Assembly (NCBI GenBank): GCA_002719615.1
Contig: PBHZ01000008.1
Span: 14,221 to 20,701, forward strand
Source: Methanobacteriota archaeon
Lineage (GTDB): Archaea > Thermoplasmatota > Poseidoniia > Poseidoniales > Thalassarchaeaceae
DNA length: 6,481 bases
Direction of reading: 5' to 3'
This document shows positions 1-6,208 of the stretch, one piece after another. Positions within the stretch are counted from its first letter, which is position 1. Every line of letters begins with the position of its first letter. The translations under genes were made by a program, and so were the position numbers. The notes beneath the pieces are model-generated. The model saw only the letters and a program-made list of their open reading frames with translations, was not told the origin of the DNA and did no database searches.

Positions 1-107
1 TGGAGACATTCTGTAAGAAATATTTTACAAAATCAAATAGTTATTTTAATAAAAAATTTTTATCTATCTTTTTAACCTTGATAATTACATTACCTGTTGT
101 AATGGCC
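1..107 (+). other. Signal peptide coding segment of the surface protein
   Basis: Reading the frame leftward from the TTG at 78 gives a continuous basic then hydrophobic leader: KKF, LSIFLTLIITLPVV, then MA. A signal-peptidase-like site (V-M-A before Q) falls between bases 107 and 108. A start at TTG 78 would discard the basic n-region and half of the hydrophobic core, leaving a leader of only ten residues, so that start is unlikely. This supports export through the Sec pathway. The exact cleavage point is inferred from pattern only. Confidence 0.75.
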
Positions 108-2402
108 CAAACTAATCAGGAGCAATACTCTCTTTCTGGACAAGTATTTTCAGAAGGAGAACTTGCTGACACAACTTATGTTAAAGTCGTTCCAATGCAA
201 TCTGTGATTTCTGAATCTGGAAATTATTTATTCGAAGGTATTTCTCCAGGAGAGCATATTGTACGAGCATATTTCATGAATAACGGCCATTCTGTAATCT
301 ATCGTAAAATGGTATTCACAGATGACGTAGCGTTAGATTGGCATGAAGGAATGAATTGGATAACTACGAAGATTTTTGATGAAAATGGAGAAATTATTTC
401 TGATACTTCAATGACTGAAATAGAATTAATTGAGACAAGTGAAAGTACTTCTCCTGATTCAGGAAGGGCTGAATTTGGCCCATACGATGTCAATCAATAT
501 TTTACGTTAAAGACTCGTTATGGAGATATCGATAATTCAACACAATATGTACATTTCAAATTAGAAAGAGGTTCATCTGCATCAAATCAATATCCGGATT
601 TGAATGATTTCGAATTTCATCATGGTAAAAACAGTAAATATGGTTTTATCAAAGATACAGAAGGAAACCCAATATCAAATGTAGAGGTCAGTAATGGAGA
701 TATTACTTATATTACCAATAAAGATGGATTTTTCTTACTTCAGAATTTGGTTGTGGGCAGTAATCAGACAATTACATTCCGTCAGTCAAATGTAGAAATC
801 CTCTCTCCTGTTGTTGAATTTGTTGACACTGGGCCAGGATGGTTGAATAAAACAACATCAACTCAAGTCAATTTGCCACATAATGTATCATTTACTACAA
901 CCGTTCAGAGTATCCCTATGTCTTCCGTTTTAATTGAATGGGAAGGAGGAGAATATACCGATTTTTATTCTCTGTATGGCGGTGAAGTAAATGAAGAAAA
1001 TCTTCTTTACAGAGGTACTTCCGAATCTTTTACCTACGATCCAGAGGAATCAGGAGTTATGAACTTCAATGTAGTTGCGAATAACTCAAATGGTTCAACA
1101 ATCAATTATAATGCCCTCAGAATCTTCTTTTTGCCTCAAGATTCAGGAGAGTCATTGTGGAAAGCAGGAATGAGTTGGGATTATGCAGTCCAATTTACTC
1201 CTGCTAGTCAATATTTAATTCACAACGTTACAATCACAACACTAGGCTCTGAGGTAATTAAAGATGCTTTTGGGAATGAACGCGAGGTATTCCTTGCTAG
1301 ATATTCAGATGAATATCACGAAGGCGAAGAGAAATCATACAGATGGGTTGATAGTCAAAATTTATTAAATGTACATACTTATTGGTCGGATGATCCTAGT
1401 AGTTCTTCATATTTCCAAGAAGGAACATTGGGGTGGAATTTTACTAATTCAAATGGTGTAGAAGTTTCATTATTATCGACTAAAGATGAGATGAATCTGC
1501 ATTTCAATAGAACAAATATTATTGGCGTCCCAGGTCATCCAAATGGATACGATGACACTTATAATACTGTAATAGTCGAAGATAATGTGACTATTACTAC
1601 CTCTGCTGGGACATTCATTACTAGACATTTCATAATCACAGACAATAGTGATGGAGTAATATCTTGGGAATTATGGTATAATGAGTCCGTAAGGAATTGG
1701 GTAAAGATTATTGACAAATTATCGGGATCTCATTCAGACAGAGTTGTATATGAACTAACGGGATTTGACGTTCCTACGAGCCCCCAATTTATCACTGAAG
1801 GTAAAAATTTGACTACAAATTCATATAATATTTCATGGGCTCCTTACTCAACTTCCTCTGAATATCAATTATTAGAGAATGGAATCATTATTTATCAAGG
1901 TCCATCGACTTCATTTGAGATATTTGAAAAGGAAGATGGAGATTTTGGATATAACTTGAATGCAATAATGGATGGATATATCATACCAGGAGATTATTTG
2001 GAAATGAAAATAAGCTATATTCCAGAACCTCCAATAATTTTGAATTATAATGAAAAAGTACAATACGGTAACTCTGCAAATCTTTCTTGGAATCACAGGG
2101 AGGATATTGCATATTATTCAATTATTGTGCAAGACTCAGAAGGATTGGTTACTGAGATTTACAATGGTACAGAAAATAATAGTGAACTTGAGGGCCTAAA
2201 AGAAGGTCAAAATAGAGTTAGAATAAAATTAGTTTTACAAAACGGAAAAACATCAGAACTCTCTCCATCTATTTTTATTCAAGTTACAGAAAATACAAAC
2301 GATAAAAGCTTATCATCTCCAATTTCCGCTTTATCGTTGATTGTTATTGTTTTAATTTCATCGCAACTCGTTTATTCAGTTAGAATTAGGAAGGATGACT
2401 AA
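1..2402 (+). CDS. Secreted, C-terminally anchored multidomain surface protein, first gene of heme/iron-type uptake operon (5' end just outside window)
   Basis: The reading frame is open to the left edge and has no in-frame ATG before base 78. The codon ending at base 2 reads ?TG, so the true start is probably one base outside the window, giving about 800 residues (numbering used here). A signal peptide is visible: basic KK near residues 18-19, a hydrophobic stretch, then VMA before Q37. Next come a carboxypeptidase-regulatory-like beta domain (about 43-110), a second one (about 211-261), an Ig/FN3-like segment (about 293-376), and a central beta domain (about 383-589). The central domain has WxxGxxWxY at 387-395, AGTF near 536 and a WYN...VK segment from 559. 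Two more Ig/FN3-like segments follow (about 591-760), then a membrane helix (about 773-795) and an RIRKDD tail. About sixteen N-glycosylation sequons suggest an exposed, glycosylated protein. No enzyme motif was recognised. Being first in an importer operon suggests ligand capture or a scaffold role, which is inference. The TAA stop abuts the next ATG. Confidence 0.85.
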   Translation, partial: ETFCKKYFTKSNSYFNKKFLSIFLTLIITLPVVMAQTNQEQYSLSGQVFSEGELADTTYVKVVPMQSVISESGNYLFEGISPGEHIVRAYFMNNGHSVIYRKMVFTDDVALDWHEGMNWITTKIFDENGEIISDTSMTEIELIETSESTSPDSGRAEFGPYDVNQYFTLKTRYGDIDNSTQYVHFKLERGSSASNQYPDLNDFEFHHGKNSKYGFIKDTEGNPISNVEVSNGDITYITNKDGFFLLQNLVVGSNQTITFRQSNVEILSPVVEFVDTGPGWLNKTTSTQVNLPHNVSFTTTVQSIPMSSVLIEWEGGEYTDFYSLYGGEVNEENLLYRGTSESFTYDPEESGVMNFNVVANNSNGSTINYNALRIFFLPQDSGESLWKAGMSWDYAVQFTPASQYLIHNVTITTLGSEVIKDAFGNEREVFLARYSDEYHEGEEKSYRWVDSQNLLNVHTYWSDDPSSSSYFQEGTLGWNFTNSNGVEVSLLSTKDEMNLHFNRTNIIGVPGHPNGYDDTYNTVIVEDNVTITTSAGTFITRHFIITDNSDGVISWELWYNESVRNWVKIIDKLSGSHSDRVVYELTGFDVPTSPQFITEGKNLTTNSYNISWAPYSTSSEYQLLENGIIIYQGPSTSFEIFEKEDGDFGYNLNAIMDGYIIPGDYLEMKISYIPEPPIILNYNEKVQYGNSANLSWNHREDIAYYSIIVQDSEGLVTEIYNGTENNSELEGLKEGQNRVRIKLVLQNGKTSELSPSIFIQVTENTNDKSLSSPISALSLIVIVLISSQLVYSVRIRKDD
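2392..2402 (+). promoter_or_regulatory. Likely ribosome binding site and zero-gap stop/start junction before the substrate-binding protein
   Basis: An AGGA at 2392-2395, inside an aaggatga stretch, lies seven bases before the ATG at 2403. The TAA of the upstream gene ends at 2402, so stop and start are directly adjacent. This arrangement favours translational coupling of the surface protein with the binding protein. The Shine-Dalgarno match is partial. Confidence 0.45.
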
Positions 2403-3491
2403 ATGGCTTTTAATACCAAATTAGCTATTTTCCAAGTAGCAATTATCTTGATTTGCTCAATCGGAGTTTGGCAATTTTCTTCTTCAAATCAAAATTCTGT
2501 AGATAGCGAGAGTAAATTTTCTGTAGAGGACTCTAATCAAGTGATACATAATTTTGATAATACTCCTTCTAGGGTCGCAATCACTAATACATATGCAGCA
2601 ACTGTGATGAGGATGCTAAATGTAGACACATCAGTTATTGTAGGAATTTCTGGTGATTTCTATGATGAGGATTTATGGCCGGAATATACTGAAACACCAC
2701 TTATCCAACAATCTGCTCATTCCGAAATCGATTTTGAAGCTTTGCTCGATACAAGGCCAGAAATTTACTTAGTTTTCGCTACAAATGGGATGGTTGATAC
2801 CAGTGCAATAAGGATGAAATTAGAACCTGTGGGGATAAAAGTACTTGCTTTAGATTTTTATAAATATGATACTTTAAGATACGAAATTAATGTTTTGGCT
2901 AAGATTTTCAATAAAGAGAGTGAGGCAACAAAGATATTTGAAGAGTTCGATATAATTGAAGAAATGGTGTATGAAAGAGTTTCGACAATATCTGAAGATA
3001 ATATCCCTAGAATAGTAATGGAACATCATGCATCCTTGACCAGAGATCCTGTTGTCCTGACTGGTACATCACAATGGACAGATATGATTGAAAAGGCGGG
3101 AGGAATAAACGTTTTTGCAAATTTACCTGGTCACACCACTCATGTAGATATGGAAGCTATATTAGATGCTAATCCTGACATTTTGATGTTTGATGGAATT
3201 ACTTTTGACATTGGTTTCAATGCTTATGATGAAGCTGAGAAATGCGACTCTCATATGGGATTCATCTCAGAAAGGCCAGGATTTGATAATATGCAAGCAA
3301 TCACACAAGATAAGATGCTGATTTTATCGGGAGAATTTGCAGGTCCTATGATGATACACGGTTTACCTACTTTAGCTAAATATCTACACCCAGATTTATT
3401 CCTAGATGTAGATTCTGAGAAATATTTGGATGATTATTTTGAGAAATACCATGATATAGAAAGAAAAGGGAAATTTCTCTGTACGCCATAG
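2403..3491 (+). CDS. FecB/BtuF-type periplasmic-binding-like protein (heme, siderophore or cobalamin), membrane anchored
   Basis: This is the extracytoplasmic substrate-binding subunit of a type II ABC importer, 362 residues, with a Peripla_BP_2 (COG0614-like) layout. Residues 7-24 form one hydrophobic helix. The sequence before Cys18 (I-L-I-C) lacks the small residue expected at -1 of a lipobox, so an uncleaved anchor is more likely than a lipoprotein. Family landmarks are present: PSRVAITNTYAATVMRMLNV opens the N-domain, IVGIS marks the following strand, IDFEALLDTRPEIYLVF ends the first half, and GGINVF and DANPDILMF lie in the C-domain. The ending LAKYLHPDLF is typical of archaeal and bacterial iron-chelate binding proteins. 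Candidate ligand-contacting residues are Y87 and Y95 in the loop after IVGIS and the pair H208-H209. Cys281 and Cys360 could form a disulfide. Context points to heme, but the ligand cannot be fixed from sequence alone. Confidence 0.9.
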   Translation: MAFNTKLAIFQVAIILICSIGVWQFSSSNQNSVDSESKFSVEDSNQVIHNFDNTPSRVAITNTYAATVMRMLNVDTSVIVGISGDFYDEDLWPEYTETPLIQQSAHSEIDFEALLDTRPEIYLVFATNGMVDTSAIRMKLEPVGIKVLALDFYKYDTLRYEINVLAKIFNKESEATKIFEEFDIIEEMVYERVSTISEDNIPRIVMEHHASLTRDPVVLTGTSQWTDMIEKAGGINVFANLPGHTTHVDMEAILDANPDILMFDGITFDIGFNAYDEAEKCDSHMGFISERPGFDNMQAITQDKMLILSGEFAGPMMIHGLPTLAKYLHPDLFLDVDSEKYLDDYFEKYHDIERKGKFLCTP

Positions 3492-3502
3492 GTTGATTAT
3501 TC

Positions 3503-4537
3503 ATGGATAGTATTTCTGAACGTCATGTTAAAAATTCTAAGAACCAAATGGGAATTATATTTGTACTGTTAATTGTCACATTACTTTTTTCTATATTTGC
3601 AATGGGAAAAGGCTCATCTTCTAGTTTAGATATGTTATCGACCATGAAGATAATCATCGGTGTAGAAGATGCAAATAGTATACAATCTGATATAATATGG
3701 AAATTAAGACTACCGAGGATTTTGATGGCAATAGTAGGGGGTGCAGCATTGGCAATTGCCGGAGCGCTAATGCAAGGCTGTTTAGGGAATCCTTTGGTAT
3801 CTCCTTTGACATTGGGAGTAGCTTCTGGTGCTGCTTTGGGTGCCGCACTTGCCATAGTAATGGGATTCACAATAGTAAAATCACCTGAGATAGCAATAGT
3901 AGCAAATGCATTTATTTTTTCATTGATTGTAGTTGCTATAATCATCCAGTTAGGAAGAATGCGATCAGTTACTGCAGAATCATATATTCTGGTAGGTATT
4001 GCTATAACCTTCATTACTGGAGCAATCGTTTCTACAATGCAATATTTTGCTACGGATGCTCAATTATCTCAACTTGCACATTGGTCTTTTGGTAGTCTAT
4101 CAAGGCCAACGTTGGAAAATACCTTGTGGATTTCAGTTGCTGTGATTGGTCTGATGCCAACCGCGATGAAATGGTCGTGGGATTTGAATACTTTAGCACT
4201 CGGAGGTGATGATTTCGCGGTATCTACAGGCGTTGACCCTGTTTCAATAAGAAAGAATATTCTTATTTTATCAGCATTTATGACATCTATAATCATTGCT
4301 TTTACAGGTTTGATAGGTTTTGTAGGTTTAGCTGCACCTCATATGAGTAGGCTAGTAGTCGGAAATGATTATCGTAAATTAATCCCTTGTTCTGCGATAT
4401 TTGGGTCTTTTTTGATGTTATTTTCTGATACAATTGGTAGAACTTTATTCGCTCCAATTGTCATTCCTGTTGGAGTTATGCTTTCAGTTATAGGGGGTCC
4501 ATTCTTTATGTATCTCCTTCTCAAGATTAGGAGGTAG
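3503..4537 (+). CDS. FecCD/BtuC-family ABC transporter permease
   Basis: This membrane subunit would form a homodimer that carries the ligand inward. It has 344 residues, the usual family length, and hydrophobic segments consistent with about ten helices. Classical FecCD motifs are intact: RLPR at 69-72, AGALMQG at 86-92 followed by NPLVSP at 96-101 and LGVASGA, the mid-protein WSFGSL, and GLIGFVGLAAPHMSR starting at 269, which is the coupling region that contacts the ATPase. Near the end are the DTIGR segment and a PVGVMLSVIGGPFFMYLL motif. The ATG follows the previous stop by 11 bases, with a weak AGGTTGAT upstream. The family imports siderophores, heme, cobalamin or molybdate. Only one permease gene is present, as expected for a homodimeric BtuC/HmuU-like complex. 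I see no truncation or missing motif. Confidence 0.95.
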   Translation: MDSISERHVKNSKNQMGIIFVLLIVTLLFSIFAMGKGSSSSLDMLSTMKIIIGVEDANSIQSDIIWKLRLPRILMAIVGGAALAIAGALMQGCLGNPLVSPLTLGVASGAALGAALAIVMGFTIVKSPEIAIVANAFIFSLIVVAIIIQLGRMRSVTAESYILVGIAITFITGAIVSTMQYFATDAQLSQLAHWSFGSLSRPTLENTLWISVAVIGLMPTAMKWSWDLNTLALGGDDFAVSTGVDPVSIRKNILILSAFMTSIIIAFTGLIGFVGLAAPHMSRLVVGNDYRKLIPCSAIFGSFLMLFSDTIGRTLFAPIVIPVGVMLSVIGGPFFMYLLLKIRR

Positions 4538-4544
4538 AATTTTG
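4529..4544 (+). promoter_or_regulatory. Perfect Shine-Dalgarno AGGAGGT with TTG start for the ATPase gene
   Basis: AGGAGGT occupies 4529-4535 and overlaps the last codons and first stop base of the permease gene (TAG at 4535-4537). Six bases separate it from the TTG at 4542. This is the strongest ribosome binding site in the window and it decides the start: no in-frame ATG lies nearby, and Walker A sits at the usual distance from this start. Confidence 0.85.
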
Positions 4545-5333
4545 AAAAACATATTGAATGCCAATGAAATATCATTTAGTTGGGGCGATAATGAAGTCTT
4601 AAAGGATATTAATTTTGGAATCAGATCTAATGAAATTTTAGCAATACTTGGGGTCAATGGTGCTGGAAAGTCAACTCTACTAAAATGTTTAAATGGGATT
4701 CTTAAATTAGGCAGCGGGAAAATAGAAATTTTAGAAAAAGATACCTCAGAAATGAATTTAATTGAGATTTCAAAATTAATGTCTTATGTCCCACAATCTG
4801 TTAGATCAAGTTTTTCCGTAGATGTTTTTGATGTAGTATTACTAGGACGTAGACCTCATATAAATTGGAGAATCTCAGAAGAAGATAGACAAATAGTAAG
4901 CAAAACTATTCGGCTATTCGATTTGGAAGATTTTGCCTTTAGAAAATTTGACAAACTTTCCGGAGGAGAAAGACAAAGAGTTGTTATTGCAAAGGCGGTT
5001 GCTCAGGACCCGCAAATTTTCCTTTTTGATGAACCAACAAGTGATTTGGATTTGAAAAATCAAATTGAAGTAATGCAAATTATGAAAGATATCACATCTG
5101 TTAGTGGTCGTAAATCTGCCATAATAGCAATTCATGACATAAATATTGCTGCGAGGTTTGCAGATAGAATAATGCTACTTCACAACGGGAAAATATTTGC
5201 ATTAGGAACCCCGTCGGAGGTTTTAACTAAATCCAATATTGCAGAAGTCTTTGGGGTGACCTGCGATGTCATTCCAAGTACGAATGATCATTCCATGAGA
5301 ATTATAGTTAAAGACGGAATAAAAAGTAAATAA
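4542..5333 (+). CDS. FepC/BtuD-type ABC transporter ATP-binding protein
   Basis: This cytoplasmic ATPase would power the FecCD importer, 263 residues, the usual family length. All nucleotide-binding motifs are intact: Walker A GVNGAGKST at 37-45, Q-loop Gln85 in YVPQ, signature LSGGERQRV at 139-147, Walker B IFLFDEP with catalytic Glu164, D-loop SDLD at 167-170, and switch His198. The segment LLGRRPH at 100-106 is characteristic of the iron-chelate/heme/cobalamin subfamily (FepC, HmuV, BtuD). The start is TTG, supported by the perfect Shine-Dalgarno directly upstream. The gene begins four bases after the permease stop, so the two are almost certainly co-transcribed and probably translationally coupled. 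The C-terminal extension after about residue 230 is the usual short FepC-type tail. Confidence 0.95.
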   Translation: MKNILNANEISFSWGDNEVLKDINFGIRSNEILAILGVNGAGKSTLLKCLNGILKLGSGKIEILEKDTSEMNLIEISKLMSYVPQSVRSSFSVDVFDVVLLGRRPHINWRISEEDRQIVSKTIRLFDLEDFAFRKFDKLSGGERQRVVIAKAVAQDPQIFLFDEPTSDLDLKNQIEVMQIMKDITSVSGRKSAIIAIHDINIAARFADRIMLLHNGKIFALGTPSEVLTKSNIAEVFGVTCDVIPSTNDHSMRIIVKDGIKSK

Positions 5334-5353
5334 GTAGATGGACGGATTACAAA

Positions 5354-6187
5354 ATGAACACAGATAATAATAAAGACATAGAGAAAATAAAGAGACATGG
5401 CCGCCCTGGAGGAGCGGATGACAGGGAACAAGATTTACTCTACGACTCTAATGTTCCTACTCCAACACATGCAGAGGATGCCAGAACTCTATTTTCAAGA
5501 ATATCTACTGCAACATTATGCACTATGTCAATAAATCCTGAGGGGTTTCCGTATGGTTCATTCGTAACTTTTGCGGAATTTGAAGGTAAACCATTGTTCC
5601 TCATAAGCGCACTTGCTGAACACACTAAGAATTTGATAAAAGACCCAAAAGCATCATTGATGGTATCAGAAGCTGGAGAAGGTAATCCTTTGGCTTTGGG
5701 TAGATTTACTTTAGTCGGAAATTGTACAAGATTGGAAGAGGGAAAATTATCCGAAGCAAAAGAAGCATTCGTTTCTAGGCATCCGAGTGCTAGATTTTAT
5801 ATTGATTATAGCGATTTTTTCTTTTTTACAATGGATGTAATTGATGTAAGATATATAGGAGGATTTGGCAGGATGTCATGGATAACAGGTAAAGATTGGG
5901 CCGATGCTTCACCAGATCCTTTGGCCGAACATTCAGTTGGCATTATAGAACACATGAATGATGATCACCGAGATGCAATGATTATTTGTTGTAAGAAACT
6001 AAGTTTGGCAATTGACACCAATGATGCATTTATGACTGGTTTAGATAGATATGGATTTGAAATGTCCGCCATTACGAATAAAGGACCTAGGCCTATAAGA
6101 CTAGGTTTTGAAAATAAAGCAGTAACTTCAGAAGATGCAAGAAAAGAAATTATAAAATTGGTGAAAAAGGCTAGACAAATGGAATAA
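5354..6187 (+). CDS. HugZ-like heme-utilisation protein (PNPOx-type split barrel plus DUF2470)
   Basis: This is a probable cytoplasmic heme-binding or heme-degrading protein of 277 residues with no signal peptide. A charged N-terminal tail (about 1-33) leads into THAEDARTL at 38-46. A pyridoxamine-phosphate-oxidase-like split barrel follows (about 44-180) and ends in the family hallmark GGFGRMSW at 169-176. The C-terminal DUF2470 domain (about 192-272) begins with EHSVGIIEHMNDDH; His200 and His205 are conserved-type histidines. In bacteria, HugZ/HutZ proteins with this architecture bind heme and open the ring to free iron, whereas some plant homologues instead bind glutamyl-tRNA reductase and control heme synthesis. 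The position 20 bases after the ATPase of a FecBCD-type importer favours iron release from imported heme. Function as an oxygenase rather than a heme chaperone or regulator is inference. No strong ribosome binding site was seen, only purine-rich gatgga upstream. Confidence 0.88.
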   Translation: MNTDNNKDIEKIKRHGRPGGADDREQDLLYDSNVPTPTHAEDARTLFSRISTATLCTMSINPEGFPYGSFVTFAEFEGKPLFLISALAEHTKNLIKDPKASLMVSEAGEGNPLALGRFTLVGNCTRLEEGKLSEAKEAFVSRHPSARFYIDYSDFFFFTMDVIDVRYIGGFGRMSWITGKDWADASPDPLAEHSVGIIEHMNDDHRDAMIICCKKLSLAIDTNDAFMTGLDRYGFEMSAITNKGPRPIRLGFENKAVTSEDARKEIIKLVKKARQME

Positions 6188-6208
6188 TTATTATTTATTG
6201 TGATATAA

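Larger units (their letters stand above)
1..6187 (+). other. Putative five-gene heme/iron uptake operon
   Basis: Five same-strand genes are separated by 0, 11, 4 and 20 bases, with no room for internal promoters or terminators. The order is surface protein, binding protein, permease, ATPase and HugZ-like protein. Together they give a full importer plus an intracellular processing step. Any metal-responsive operator (DtxR- or Fur-like) would lie left of the window and cannot be assessed. Confidence 0.75.

Noticed and set aside
1540..1575. YDDTY in the surface protein as a NEAT-type heme-binding YxxxY motif
   Set aside because: The surrounding strands and the partner Ser-rich helix of NEAT domains are not visible; a five-residue pattern alone is not evidence.
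3523..4014. Long open frame on the minus strand within the permease gene (163 codons)
   Set aside because: It mirrors the hydrophobic permease codons, has no ribosome site or family motif, and lies wholly inside a gene with intact FecCD motifs.
4069..4575. Minus-strand open frames across the end of the permease and the start of the ATPase gene
   Set aside because: They overlap two strongly supported genes and show no recognisable protein features.
2403..5333. BtuFCD cobalamin importer as the first choice
   Set aside because: The transporter motifs allow it, but no cobalamin-related gene is present and the HugZ-like gene directly downstream favours heme; kept as an alternative only.
5334..5353. 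Internal promoter or terminator between the ATPase and the HugZ-like gene
   Set aside because: Only 20 bases, with no TATA-like box, T-tract or inverted repeat.
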